DNA of 64,000 bases from Aricia agestis. Taxonomy: Eukaryota; Arthropoda; Insecta; Lepidoptera; Lycaenidae. Positions 1-10,005 of the stretch are shown here, in pieces. A model generated the notes under the pieces. The model was not told the DNA's origin. It saw only the letters and a list, made by a program, of their open reading frames with translations, and did no database searches. The DNA is taken from assembly GCF_905147365.1 (NCBI RefSeq), contig NC_056425.1, positions 3,913,501 to 3,977,500 on the forward strand, written 5' to 3'. Numbering within the stretch: the stretch's first letter is position 1; each line of letters starts with the position of its first letter. The position numbers and the translations under genes are program-made.

Positions 1-27
1 TAACTCTAAAACCCATTTCTATAACAG

Positions 28-219
28 AAGTGATACCGGTGGACAACGGCGGCGGTGCGAAGAGAGCGGCGGTCGGCGAGAGCAGGACGGCTAAAGTGGT
101 GGATGTACTCGTGGACCTCACCTCCGACTCCGAGGATGAACTGCCCCTGAAGAGGAAGGTGCCGCAGACCAGCCCCGCGCCCGCGCCTAGTGAAGAATAC
201 AGTAATTCTACGGCTAGTG
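28..219 (+). CDS. PIAS: PIAS SUMO E3 ligase, internal exon with SUMO-interacting motif (partial gene)
   Basis: Coding exon between an acceptor (pyrimidine-rich run then AACAG at 23-27) and a GTGAGT donor at 220. It is read in the frame beginning at base 30. The product contains VVDVLVDLTSDSEDELPLKR: a hydrophobic SUMO-interacting core (VDVLVDLT) followed by an acidic/serine stretch (SDSEDE) and a basic KRK. That arrangement is the hallmark of the region C-terminal to the SP-RING in PIAS / Su(var)2-10 proteins, nuclear SUMO E3 ligases acting on chromatin, JAK-STAT and DNA-repair targets. The PINIT and SP-RING exons must lie left of the window. The exon ends one base into a codon, matching the next exon. 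Assignment rests on the motif and exon chain, not on a database search. Confidence 0.85.
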
Positions 220-294
220 GTGAGTAAAATATAGTTCGTGTTTTGCCTTTCTTTGACGTATCAATTGAGTTAACTGTAACAGAATTGCTAGGTG

Positions 295-503
295 CAGCGG
301 GGCTAAAATGGTTACATTTAGCATTTCCTCTCAATCAATTCAGCAAATGAATTGTCAAAACTGTCAAACTGACAAATGTCAAATCAGTACAAAAATACAG
401 AAATGAATTGCAAGCAGAGTTGCATTTTGTGATTTTAGAAAAATGAATCATATTATGATTCATATCATGATTCTTCAAAGCGACCATTTTAGCCCCGCAG
501 GAC
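295..503 (+). mobile_element. Short TIR element, GCGGGGCTAAAATGG family, copy 1 (intron of PIAS)
   Basis: About 0.21 kb, bounded by inverted ends: CAGCGGGGCTAAAATGG on the left and CCATTTTAGCCCCGC on the right. It is non-coding. Inside are repeated TGTCAAA/TTTGACA words and a short palindrome around ATCATATTATGATTCATATC. The same element occurs, inverted in internal order, at 23663-23871 and 32907-33112, with a half copy at 33131-33212. I see no clear target duplication, so the superfamily is not assigned. Confidence 0.8.
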
Positions 504-529
504 TCTTAGTGCAGTTCAGTGTGGCACCT

Positions 530-775
530 AAAGCATTAACAGGTGGACCGCGGTTCGTTTGCGGACCGCGAAAGGTCGAATCTCGGACCGCGAAATATTG
601 TAATGTATTTTATACCAAGTATCAATGATACTTAGATAAGGACGGTATATGTATACCTTAATTAAAATAATATTTTTAAGCTACATAGGACATACATGTT
701 TTTTTCTGGACCTCGTTAAAATTTTCCTACAGTATCCGGACTCCCCCAAAAATACTTGCCGACCTCTGCTTTAGA
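530..775 (+). mobile_element. Degraded hAT-like repeat
   Basis: The left side resembles the end of the hAT-like fragment at 44815-44885 (shared TTAAC.GGTGG.CCGCGG). The right side reads, in reverse complement, as CAGAGGTCGGCAAG, a common form of hAT terminal repeat. The interior is AT-rich and non-coding, with three GGACCGCG words. It lies within the PIAS intron. Confidence 0.4.
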
Positions 776-1043
776 GTTTTACAGCCAGATAGAAACAAAA
801 AGGAAAATTGACTTCACATGCATAGGAAAACCAAATAGTGTAAATTGTGCAGTTAAAGACAATTCCTTGTTAAAAACAAAATTCATAACATAATAACATC
901 GACTTATCTACCAACACTTTTTTAAGTTGGTTTCGGTTAGCAATAAAATATCTTATCAATAGGATGTTGAATGTTGGAACCTTTTTAATTTGTTAAATAT
1001 TTCTCTATCTGGCGACCACACTGTAATCTCTATTGATGTGCAG

Positions 1044-1175
1044 CAGCAGAAGCGGTGTCGTCTAGCGGGTACCGGTCGCCGGGCGCGAGCGGCGGCGCGG
1101 TCATCTCTCTCGACAGCCCCTCACCCCCCGCGCCGACTACACCGCCCGCGCCCTCCGCGGAAACGCAGCCCGATT
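1044..1175 (+). CDS. PIAS: PIAS SUMO E3 ligase, Ser/Pro-rich C-terminal exon
   Basis: Follows an acceptor CAG at 1041-1043 (the CAG CAG CAG run allows NAGNAG-type choice; all three sites keep frame) and ends at a GTAAGT donor at 1176. One base from the previous exon plus CA opens the reading frame. The encoded segment is rich in Ser, Pro, Ala, Thr and Gly and includes GGAVISLDSPSPPAPTTPP. The ISLDSP core resembles the second hydrophobic motif in the C-terminal tail of PIAS proteins. It ends one base into a codon. GC content is far above the flanks, as expected for a coding exon here. Confidence 0.8.
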
Positions 1176-1209
1176 GTAAGTAACAAGTAGCCAAATTTTA
1201 GTCTTGAAA

Positions 1210-1211
<2 letters not shown>

Positions 1212-1255
<44 letters not shown>
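1212..1255. repeat. (AT)n microsatellite
   Basis: About 44 bases of uninterrupted TA dinucleotides in the PIAS intron, next to a Helitron-like fragment. Confidence 0.95.
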
Positions 1256-1260
<5 letters not shown>

Positions 1261-1482
1261 AAACTCAAAGGTGACTGACTGACTGATTGACATAGTCAAC
1301 GCAGAGCCCAAACCACTGGACAGATCGGGCTGAAATTTGGTATGCAGGTAGATGGTATAATGTAGGCATCCGCTAAGAAAGGATTTTGATAAATTCCAAC
1401 CCCAAGGGGTTCAAATAGGGGATGAGAGTTTGTATATAATAATACTTCTTAACGCGAGCGAAGCCGCGGGCAAAAGCTCGTA
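1256..1482 (+). mobile_element. Helitron-like fragment (GACTGACTGACTGA type)
   Basis: Contains GTGACTGACTGACTGA, then CAGATCGGGCTGAAATTTGG, CTAAGAAAGGAT and a 3' hairpin region AACGCGAGCGAAGCCGCGGG, ending in GCTCG where intact relatives read GCTAG. The same sequence type lies around the insertion at 47240-48032. It is non-autonomous and its 5' end has merged with the AT microsatellite. Confidence 0.7.
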
Positions 1483-1853
1483 TTTATATAAGGGAAGGTT
1501 TATACGTAAAAATGATTCAGCGAGTTAAGTGTTGCGAAGTTCACGGTTCACAGTATAAACTCGCAGATTGTGGATTGATTTTGTACCTAACCTTAGTATT
1601 TATTGCTAACAAACAATCGAGCAAATATTTGCGCTTTATTGGTCCTTTTGTCTCATGTTTCTTGAACCAAATATGTGATGTAAATCTAATGTGGGGCTTA
1701 TGTGATTTATAAAAGTGTCGGTGAAATCCTCATCTATTCACGACTTTTTTGACAGATTCTCCATACTTCAGCTGTCAAGTTAAGTGGTGGATAGCCTATT
1801 CGGCACTTATCAGGAAGTGGTGAAACAGGCCCTTAATCTCTTATCCTGTCCAG

Positions 1854-1947
1854 GCACCAGCAACAACACTGAGCGCGAGGAGGAGGGGTCGACGCATTGG
1901 GCGCCGTACGCCGACGCGGAACGTGACAACCACGACTCTTATAGGAG
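1854..1947 (+). CDS. PIAS: PIAS SUMO E3 ligase, penultimate coding exon
   Basis: Acceptor TCCTGTCCAG at 1844-1853 and donor GTAAGG at 1948. Joined to the previous exon, the frame stays open and encodes an acidic, hydrophilic stretch: TSNNTEREEEGSTHWAPYAD, then AERDNHDSYRR. If this donor were not used, the frame would hit TAA at once, so the protein ends within a residue or two either way. The intron that follows (1948-4111) holds LINE and Helitron relics. Confidence 0.75.
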
Positions 1948-1982
1948 GTAAGGTTTAAGAACGCAGTAAGGCCTAGAAAACT

Positions 1983-2760
1983 GATTTTTTGACACAAGTA
2001 ACTTCAGTTCATGAAGATTAAATGCTCAAGACTAAAACACGATTACTGAAAAAATGCTCGATATAGTTTATTTTTTACAAAAAACCTTGTTTTAGACACA
2101 TTTTTGCTTGGATCTTCGAAGTTTGCTGTCTTTTCTTTAATATTTTTTAATATCTAAAAAGGCATTGATAAAACCTAAATTTGCTCAAAACACTTTTTTC
2201 ATAATCATTATAGTTCGTCTTTTATTCAAATAAAACTAACTTGGCGATGATTCCGCGCCGTCCTTTTTCACCTGGCATATCGTCGCTGCGCGTGCGATAC
2301 CGCGTATGAGCAGTTGGTAAATACCGCGTATCTGCTTTTTGATGATTTTACAGGAGGAAGAAAAATCTGAATATCTCAGCTATTTTGACTCCTATTACCG
2401 ACTGAACTTAACAGCTAGTTCTTTGCACTTTCCTTTAGTGGTTAGTAACGTAAATTTGTTCGCAATTGGCTTAGGGTTTGTGTAAAGTCAAGTCAAAAAC
2501 ACTTACGCGTTTTTGTATTAAGTAGTTACAAAATAAAAAGGCTTAATATTAAAGATACGCGGTTTTGAAATCAAACAATTTAGTAAAAGGTTGCATTTTT
2601 TATTAGAAAAATCAAATATTTTTTATTTTGTTCCACTGTAGCTTAGCAAAAATATGACGTGTTGATTACCAAAATCATTTAACAATATTATCTATTCTTA
2701 ATTTTTAATTGATATCCCAATTTTTCCTAGATTTTTAACTTTATCTGACAGAGATCATAA
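1983..2760. other. PIAS intron, AT-rich; one dispersed-repeat fragment
   Basis: Bases 2239-2276 (AACTTGGCG.TGATTCCGCG and TCCTTTTTCACCTGGCAT) are shared with 24961-25002. This marks a small dispersed-repeat fragment of unknown type. I see nothing else recognisable. Confidence 0.5.
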
Positions 2761-2763
2761 TAA

Positions 2764-3215
2764 TCATTCAAAATAAAAATATTGATATATTATTACATAA
2801 GTACATACTGAAGCCCTGCTCTTCCATGGACCTGAAGAAAAGCACCCCAACCCGGAGCACTTGTTATCAGAGGGTCGAAGGTCAAAATGAGTCCGACGCT
2901 TAATTGTAGGGACCACAGCAGCTATACTCTCCGGAGTATAGCCGCCAGAATCCAGTCTGTCGGAGCTTAGCTCTGTACGGTGATTCAATATAGGCACGAT
3001 TCCGTTACTAATTTCGTAGTAATAAGGCGGGCATTAGCCGGGCGGCAGCTACTCTTCGCAATGTAGCGGTGAGGGTTACCAGGAGCCAGGAGGTGCCGTA
3101 CGGTTTCCTAGGTGGCAGCTACTGCCCTAGCGGGAGATCCATCGTGACAGCTGGTTACGAAGGTCTTCGCCAAGTTTCTTTAAAGCCTTTATTTTCAGAC
3201 TTTCTTGATTTTTCG
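2764..3215 (-). repeat. Probable dispersed repeat, unclassified, next to the LINE relic
   Basis: Bases 2800-3200 are richer in GC than the surroundings. On the minus strand, 2764-2997 stays open for about 77 codons (GYTPESIAAVVPTIKRRTHF inside) with no start or domain I recognise. On the plus strand, two near-repeats of GGGCGGCAGCTACT / AGGTGGCAGCTACTGCCCTA lie at 3039 and 3110. It may be part of the same retroelement insertion as 3223-3680, but no boundary is visible. Confidence 0.3.
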
Positions 3216-3222
3216 TTTTGGC

Positions 3223-3680
3223 TTAACCCACTGACTCTAGCGGGTCAGTAGTATCATAGACTTGGTCTGTTTTCCCTGTTTTGGCAAAGGACTCCCCCAT
3301 TTCTTTCCATTCTATTCTATTTAGCGCTGTCCTTGTCCAAGTTTTTCCTGCTGTCATTTTTAATTCATCTTCCCACCTCCCCGAATTGCCTTCCTCTATT
3401 TCTTTTACCATTTCTTGGCTGCCAGAACACTACATTTTTAGTCCACTTTTTAGTGCCTTTTATTATGTGACCGGTCCACTTCCATTTTAATTTCCTAATT
3501 CTTGTTATTACATCCTCGATTTTTGTACGTTTTCTAATTGTTTTGTTTCTTATTCTGTCGGTCTTCCTTATGTTTAGCATGCTTCGTTCCATTGCTGTCT
3601 GGCAGGTTCTCAGTTTGTTATTTTGTTCTTTGGTGAGTGCCCAAGTCTGACATCCATATGTTAAGGACTGGGAGTAAGCA
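3223..3680 (-). pseudogene. RTE-like LINE relic, C-terminal end of ORF, frameshifted
   Basis: Reading right to left on the minus strand, the product begins YSQSLTYGCQTWALTKEQNN, continues through ERSMLNIRKTDRIRN and KLKWKWTGHI, then after a frame change near 3370-3410 through GRWEDELKMTAGKTWTR and GESF. The order YGCQTW, MLG/MLN..DRIRN, LKW.W.GH and a GR..W.DDL..AG..W cluster is typical of the region after the reverse transcriptase in RTE-type insect retrotransposons. The endonuclease and RT domains are absent. It is a 5'-truncated dead copy in the PIAS intron. Confidence 0.75.
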
Positions 3681-3699
3681 TGTATTTTACGTTCATCTT

Positions 3700-4062
3700 T
3701 GTTTCGTTATTCTTCATTAAGTCTTAGCGTGATAAAAATGATAAAAATAGCCTATAGCCTTCCTCAATAAATGGGCTATCTAACACTGAAAGAATTTTTC
3801 AAATCGGACCAGTACTTCCTCAGATAAGTGCGTTCAAGTTAGCCCTTTCAAATAATTTTCCCCGTTTTTTTCACATTTTCCTCTACTTCTTCCCTCCTAT
3901 TAGTCATAGCGTGATAAAATATAGCCTATAACCTTCCTCGATAAATGGGCTATCTAACACTGAAAGAATCATCAAAATCCGTTGCGTAGTTTTAAAGATT
4001 AAAGGGAACAAAGGGACATGAGGGAAAAAAGCGACTTTGTTTTATAATATGTATAGATTACG
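3700..4062 (-). mobile_element. Helitron-like repeat, reverse orientation
   Basis: Contains twice the block TAGCGTGATAAAA, TAGCCTATA.CCTTCCTC, ATAAATGGGCTATCTAACAC, TGAAAGAAT. It is the reverse complement of the repeating blocks at 61032-61597 (TTCTTTCAGTGTTAGCTAGC, CCCATTTAT). No coding. Inserted in the last PIAS intron. Confidence 0.65.
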
Positions 4063-4111
4063 ACCACTGATCATTTGAATATTAACATTTACAATTTATT
4101 TTTTTCATTAG

Positions 4112-4118
4112 ATACTGA
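4112..4118 (+). CDS. PIAS: PIAS SUMO E3 ligase, last codons and stop
   Basis: After a strong acceptor (TTTATTTTTTTCATTAG, 4095-4111) the two bases carried over from the previous exon plus A give Arg, then TAC (Tyr), then TGA at 4116-4118. The proposed C-terminus is therefore ...SYRRY. The phase match is the support. A cDNA could still place the acceptor elsewhere. Confidence 0.55.
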
Positions 4119-5165
4119 CTGAGGGAGAAGAGTGGTCGTCCGTCGTACGCGAGCGGCCATTCTTCTGAGGAGGAACAGGAGGTTACCTACCCCGAGGTAC
4201 CCGTGCTGCAGTCCTAAATGTCCTGAAGTGCCGCGGTCTTGGAGCCCCGCGGTGTGAAAGTGCTGCGGTCCTTAAATGCCGTGGTCTTTAGAGTATATAC
4301 CTAAATGTCCTTAAGTGCCACGGTCTTAGAGCCTCGGTTTGAAAGTGTTGCGGTCCTAAAAGCCCGCGGCCTTAGAGGCCTGCGCTTTGAATGCAGCACT
4401 TCAGGTCGTAGATCGCCGTCCAAAACATCTGCGGTTCTTAATTGCGGTCTTTAAGTGCCGTGGTCTTTAGAAAGCAGCGGTCTTAGAGCCCTGCACTCTC
4501 AAAGTGCTGTGCTCTAAGACCGCTGCTTTCTAATGCTAGTTGCGGTCTTCTATCGCCGCGGTCTTGAACTGATAAGCTCGGAGCAGAGAACTATGTAACC
4601 AACCTGTGCAAAGGGTGTAGAAAATTTGTGGCCGCACGGGCGATGATTGCGTAGTGTACTGAAAAAGACTTACAGTAAATCGTTTTCCAGATAAAATTAA
4701 TATTTCTAAATTTTTGATTTTTAAAACAAAATGACACCGATAAATGTATGTTATCCTAATTATTATTGTATTAGGTGTCTCATAAGTCATAACACATTAT
4801 TATTTCGCGATGTAAAATTTATATGCTACGGACAATTTCATAATTAAGATTTGTGTATGTGTGAGATGACTGATATTTTATGTAATTTAACTAGTTTTTG
4901 GTTCTGTGAGTTCAATGTTTAGGGCATAGATAATAATTCATCTGTAAAATAGTGAACATAGACATGACTAAGTATTGTTGTAACAGAATCAAAGGAGTTG
5001 AGGTCGTTCTAAGTTTTTTACTTCGTAATCTCCAACCGCCGCCGTATGAATTTCTAATTTATTTATTACTAAGGCTTAGAAAATATTTTGTTGTAAGAAT
5101 GTTTCCAAAATATAAAGCTAAAGAAGTAAGGTATAGTAAATAGATGTAAATAATAGAATTGTGTT
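4119..5165 (+). other. PIAS: Probable PIAS 3' UTR
   Basis: Downstream of the proposed stop there are no long frames. From 4580 the DNA is AT-rich, as is usual for 3' UTRs. A variant signal AATATAAAG lies at 5107, and a T-rich GTGTTTTTATTATT element at 5160 could mark cleavage near 5150-5165. Canonical AATAAA occurs only further on (6763, 7120, 7860), beyond a Helitron, so the true 3' end is uncertain. Confidence 0.45.
4190..4570 (+). repeat. Degenerate GC-rich tandem-like repeat in PIAS 3' UTR
   Basis: A motif close to AAGTGCCGCGGTCTTAGAGC recurs about a dozen times at irregular 20-40-base steps (for example near 4226, 4255, 4274, 4315, 4345, 4454, 4476, 4550). Some copies are inverted: GCTCTAAGACCGCTGCTTTC at 4511 pairs with AGAAAGCAGCGGTCTTAGAG at 4469. 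It begins within about 80 bases of the stop codon. I recognise no protein or transposon in it. Confidence 0.7.
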
Positions 5166-5238
5166 TTTATTATTAACACCCTCATTCATAATATTTAGTT
5201 AATGTCCTATTCGTGTAAATTGTAAGTGAATTCAACAA

Positions 5239-6662
5239 TCTATACTAATATTATAAATGCGAAAGTATCTCTGTCTGTCTGTCTGTCTCGCTTTCACGCC
5301 AAAACTACTGAACCGATTGTAATGAAATTTTGTACACAGATAGTCTAAAGCCTGAGAAAGGACATAGGCTACTTTTTAACTGGAAAAAGGGGTTGTAAGG
5401 GGGTGAAAATGCGTAAATTTGGTCAAATTAAGTTAGTCCCAAAATGCAAAACAGATGGCGCCAAGAGTCCCCTAGATCGCGCTATTGCTTGCTCATGCGT
5501 ATTTCTATAAGAGGTGGTACCATGTTGAGTTAGATTTTTCGATTCTTTCGATTGTTATACACGTTACTAACTAATAACTCACCTACCAACTTAGATATCA
5601 TTTATCAAATTCAAAAACAACAACGCCAAAACTACTGAACCCATTGTAATGAAATTTTGTACACAGATAGTCTAAAGCCTGAGTAGGTATACTAATATTA
5701 TAAATGTGAAAGTATCTCTGTCTGTCTGTCTCGCTTTCACGCCAAAACTACTGAACTGATTGTAATGAAATTTTGTACACAGATAGTCTAAAGCCTGAGA
5801 AAGGACATAGGCTACTTTTTAACTGGAAAAAGGGGTTGTAAGGGGGTGAAAATGCGTAAATTTGGTCAAATTAAGTTAGTTCCAAAAATGCAAAACAGAT
5901 GGCGCCAAGAGTCCCCTAGATCGCGCTATTGCTTGCTCATGCGTATTTCTATAAGAGGTGGTACCATGTTGAGTTAGATATTTCAATTCTTTCGATTGTT
6001 ATGCACGTTACTAATTAATAACTCACCTTCCAACTTAGATATCATTTATCAAATTCAAAAACAACAGCGCCAAAACTACTGAACCCATTGTAATGAAATT
6101 TTGTACACAGATAGTCTAAAGCCTAAGAAAGGACATAGGCTACTTCTTACTGGAAAAAGGGGTTGTAAGGGGGTGTTTATGCGTAAATTTGTTCAAATTA
6201 AGTTAGTTCCAAAAACTGGAACAGATGGCGCCAAGGGTCGCCTAGATCGCGCTATCGCTTGCTCATATGTATTTCTATAAAAGATGGTACCATGCTGAGT
6301 TAATGTTTAGATTCTTTCGATTGTTATACATGTTTTTAAATAACTCACTTACCAACATTGATATCAGAAACAACAGTCTACCAATAATAAAATATACTTA
6401 CTAAATAGTTTATGGGTATTGGGCAAAGCTAAAGTTGTGTAATGCATTATGCAGCTAAGTTGTGTAAGTTGTAACGCTAAATAAGCTTGGTATAAAAAAG
6501 TTTAATTAAAAAAAAATCATATTATGTGCATACTACACGGCTGTTTTGGGTATTTTGATTTAAGGGGTACCAGGGTTTCGAAAAAGCTTTTGACACCAAT
6601 TTTATTAACACCGCGCGCTATAAACTGAAGTCCACGCGGACGAAGTCGCGGGCAACAGCTAG
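5239..6662 (+). mobile_element. Non-autonomous Helitron with internal tandem copies
   Basis: Starts TC-TATACTAATATTATAAA and ends with a short hairpin (CGCGGACGAAGTCGCGGG) followed by CAG-CTAG, sitting between A and T: the usual Helitron ends and target. The 5' half, including CGCTTTCACGCCAAAACTAC and AGATGGCGCCAAGAGTCCCC, is present two full times and a third partial time (restarts near 5686 and 6068). The one-copy form is at 60345-61006. No Rep/helicase coding. Confidence 0.85.
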
Positions 6663-6848
6663 TAAAAAATAATATTATTCAGAATAATTGTATTTCTGTT
6701 ACCTGGATTGTAGATTGTCTTAAATACGGGACCAACCACCTAATTTTGTCTTTTCCACAATAAAAAGTAATCTGGAGATCTAGCTTTTCGCTGCATAATA
6801 TTTTTTTACGAAATTGAAGCTAAGTTCAAGTATGTTACATCGGGTCAC

Positions 6849-7357
6849 TGATAAAGTCCCGGCCGGGCGGGCCACGTCATGTTGGGTATAATAGCTGCCC
6901 TAAAGTATTATGAGTTATGACCTTCGTGTTACATTATATTAATTATTATTATAATATTGAAGGTAACTTTTAAAGAAAAATACAATGATTCTCAAATCTC
7001 AATGAAAAAAAAGTTGGCGTCGTTTACTATAAAAATATTATTGTTTTTTTTTGTCTTTTCTATGTTTTTACAGAGCGTATCCATTGTATAAATTAAAGTA
7101 AGAGAGTCAATCAGTGGTAATAAACATTTTTTATTCGGGCCATAAATTAATTGTTGATGGAAACGTTGTTTACTGTCTATGCTGGTGCTGCCATCTAGCG
7201 TTCAAACATTGCAGTAAAATAACTACTTATTATTACCAAGTAGCGAAACCTGCGAATGAATTTGTGAAGTGCAGATAGACTAGAAGTTGTTTCGTTTTTA
7301 CGATAGATGGCGTTACTACACTTATTTTTACTCAACTTGGGACTTTATCAGTAGACA
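6849..7357. mobile_element. TIR element with GTCACTGATAAAGTCCC ends
   Basis: GTCACTGATAAAGTCCC at 6845 is matched by GGGACTTTATCAGTAGAC at 7340 in inverted order. The interior has GTTTACTGTCTATGCTGGTG, found again at 32519, so it is a family. Non-coding. An AATAAA lies at 7120 inside it. Confidence 0.6.
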
Positions 7358-8045
7358 GAGCTCAGAATATCCAGATTCCAGGGACATAAAAGTGCCTTTC
7401 GAGATAAATCTAATTGCGTATGCAATTTTTAAATAATTTATATTTTATAAAATTGTAATAATATTAGTAAATTTTGAATATTATAATTTAAATGTGACTA
7501 CTTGTACGTGTATAACATAATATTTGCGGCGAATTCATTTACCAAAATTATTGTATGTTTTCGTAAAAGTAGACAAAAATATATATATTTTTAAAGTAAA
7601 AATAAGTATTTATTTTTATTACATTAAGTTACCTAGTAAATGAACTCTTTACGAGTAAAATGCTTTCAGTGTAAATTAATGAGTTTCTACGATGAACTAG
7701 GGATGAGCAACATTAGCAAAATATGTTTCGAAATTTTGCCGTCGGATTGTTCGGTTAATTACCATGTGGCTAGGGACGACCGACTAAAACCTAAGCAATT
7801 TTTGAATAGTTATTAACTTATTACACATAATTTGAATACTACTCGCGCATATTAATCTAATAATAAAGTAACTTTGAATCTCGTGTGAATCGGGTCGTTG
7901 ACTCGCGGCTCGCTCCGCGGTAACGCCTCGATGAGTTATGACAGCAATAAACGTGCGCCCCCGTCAATGCCGACTAGGAGACAGATTATCGTAATCGCAT
8001 ACAACAACGATTACGGAATTCTCACAGATCCGCGATATCGATACA
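7358..8045. other. AT-rich spacer
   Basis: No repeat or coding signal seen. AATAAA at 7860 is followed by CTCGTGTGAATCG. GC content rises from about 7890 toward the promoter-like block. Confidence 0.4.
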
Positions 8046-8049
8046 CGCG

Positions 8050-8561
8050 GTGCGGCGAGCCGGTGACTCGACTTCCAGTTCCAAATCTCAATCATTATGA
8101 GCCCTCACATTTTTCTATCGTCCGTATACCTTTTCGGCCGTCTCTCTCGCACTAGAGGAGCGCGCGCGCCGTCTCGCTCGCACCCGCGCGGCCCGCAGCC
8201 GGCCGGGGGACACGTAGCGTTGCTCGTTTCAGCGGTCGTCCGCCGTCTCGAAGCGGCGCTGACGTGCAGTACGCTAAACTAGCGTTTCTACCGTGAAATA
8301 ACCAGTGCTATTTGTTTATACCTACTATGGATTCGATTACACGGGCCCGAGGATCGACCGTCGATTGCGAGGTGTGCTCTATGTGTACGTGTTGAGTTCG
8401 AAACGGTTCTGACGGCGAACGGATGCCCTGTGCCTTTATTTGCTGAATGGTGATTAAACGTAATTCGCTTCGCTTTTACGGTGGAGAGGTCGGTCGGCGT
8501 ATCGATCGAATCGAAACAAAGCGAAGGATTGTTTTGGCGGAAGGAGCCGGCGAATTTCGAG
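8050..8561 (+). promoter_or_regulatory. Candidate promoter and non-coding first exon of an unidentified gene
   Basis: A CpG- and GC-rich block stands out from AT-rich flanks, with many CG words (GCGCGCGCGCCGTCTCGCTC near 8160). It ends in GAATTTCGAG followed by an excellent donor, GTGAGT, at 8562. Possible initiators (TTTCAGC at 8227, GCAGT at 8266) are weak and there is no TATA box. I see no long reading frame. The layout fits a TATA-less 5' UTR exon spliced to an exon far downstream. The gene cannot be named. Confidence 0.45.
8327..8395 (+). CDS. Possible upstream ORF in the putative leader
   Basis: ATG at 8327 opens 22 codons (MDSITRARGSTVDCEVCSMC then TC and a TGA stop) wholly inside the proposed 5' exon. 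If transcribed it would act as an upstream ORF lowering translation of the main frame. Nothing supports a functional peptide. Confidence 0.25.
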   Translation: MDSITRARGSTVDCEVCSMCTC

Positions 8562-8699
8562 GTGAGTGCCTAGTATAGAAGCGAGGTAGCGTTCCCTGTG
8601 CATGCGGGGTCCGGGACGCGAGGGGGTCCTTTGTCAGAAGCTTTACAATGGTCATTCGCTCGAACGATCGTAGTTCAGTCACGGTAAAGAAGGTCGCGT

Positions 8700-8885
8700 A
8701 GCGGAGTGCAACTAATAGCCTTACATTCGAGGAGAGAGCGAGTAATGCCTTCCCTAATGGGATAATGGCTCTCCGCTGGCCGCGCCGCTGGAAATATTTA
8801 TAAAGCGGCGTAATCGCGCCGTGTCAACAAGCGCTGGGCAGTGGGCTGTTTGCCTTCCCATTTATACAACGGGAGTCGATAAGGT
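8700..8885. promoter_or_regulatory. Possible intronic regulatory block
   Basis: A non-repetitive, moderately GC-rich stretch just inside the putative intron. It has paired homeodomain-like words (CTAATGGGATAATGG, GTAATCGC) and TTTATAAAG near 8800. The inference rests only on composition and motif clustering. Confidence 0.3.
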
Positions 8886-8958
8886 GGAGCTCAAAACCGA
8901 CATACCTCCCAATACTTTCAACGTGTAGATTTATGAATGCCGCCGTAACCACTTATTT

Positions 8959-8999
8959 CAAGTAAATAGTCAAATACTATTTACTTGAAATAAGTAACT
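8959..8999. repeat. Short perfect palindrome
   Basis: TTATTTCAAGTAAATAGT is followed by ATT-bearing loop bases and the exact reverse complement ACTATTTACTTGAAATAA. A small foldback, probably a transposon relic. Confidence 0.8.
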
Positions 9000-9833
9000 A
9001 ACTAACTAATCTAAACAGGTTTCTATCCTGTATAGTATCCAGTTAGTTGGTACTAGGATAATTTAGGATAATTGCGATGATTATTACTCACTTAGTAATT
9101 ACGAATTGACAAGGGCTATTAAACTACTTAAGTGTGACTTAAGTAGGTGCTGTATTAATAATAATATTAATAGGTACATAGTACTTAAGTATCGTAAAGT
9201 TATAAATTATAATATTGCATTATTTAACTGCAAAGTAAAACAGAAGTTGGGACATGTAATCTTTAATTGCTTGGAAATAAGTAATAACTATCATTTAAAA
9301 ACTGTACAATACACACAAACTTTAACTTAAATAAAAACCACTCATCATAGCAAGTATAAGTACTTAATTATCAAACAATGTTAATAATCTTATCCAAACG
9401 GTTAAAGAGCTGACAGCACATCTTATTATTAACCCCAAACTAAAACTTAAGTCTTTCATCTATGTTACACTCAACAGTCAACACTGTACAAATAATTAAG
9501 GTGTATCCTGAAAGAAATTAAGAAGACAGACATGACACTTGAGAGCTGAGTCCAATAATTACAGGTCTTCAGGACCAATGCCGTAAATAGTTGGTAAATA
9601 GCCATTTTTGCGCCCTGTGCGAGTGCGCCCTTGTTTTTTTTATATACCTACCTAAGTATTAATAGGTACCCAGAGGCCAGAGCAATTATGCTATGTATAG
9701 GCCTGTTTTATTTCATGGGTGATAAAATAAAACACGGTGTTGACTGTTGCTAGACCAATAATTATTAAAATATACTTACTAAAATTTTGGAAAACATACT
9801 TTTTTCAAAAAACTGATATGTACATTGTACAAA
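9000..9833. other. AT-rich spacer
   Basis: No family recognised. Only short open frames without coding character. Confidence 0.4.
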
Positions 9834-9834
9834 C

Positions 9835-10005
9835 AAGCAGGCGAGCCGTCTCCCCTATTCCCTACACTACCCTCCCCTATTACCCTATTCCCTCATAAAA
9901 GGCTGGCAACGCACCTGCAGCTCTTCTGATGCTGCAAGTGGCGACGGAAGTTGCTTTCCATCAGGTGACCCGCTTGCTCGTTTGCCCCCTTATTACATAA
10001 ATAAA
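9835..10005 (+). mobile_element. SINE 3' fragment
   Basis: Carries the C/T-rich middle (CCCTATTCCC blocks) and the family tail: AAAGGCTGGCAACGCACCTG, GCAGCTCTTCTGATGCTGC, TTGCTTTCCATCAGGTGACC and GCCCCCTTATTACATAAA. The 5' head is missing, a normal outcome of target-primed insertion. Confidence 0.85.

Noticed and set aside
7860..7870. AATAAA as the PIAS polyadenylation signal
   Set aside because: It lies 3.7 kb past the stop codon and beyond a Helitron and a TIR element. Possible but not supported over the signal near 5107.
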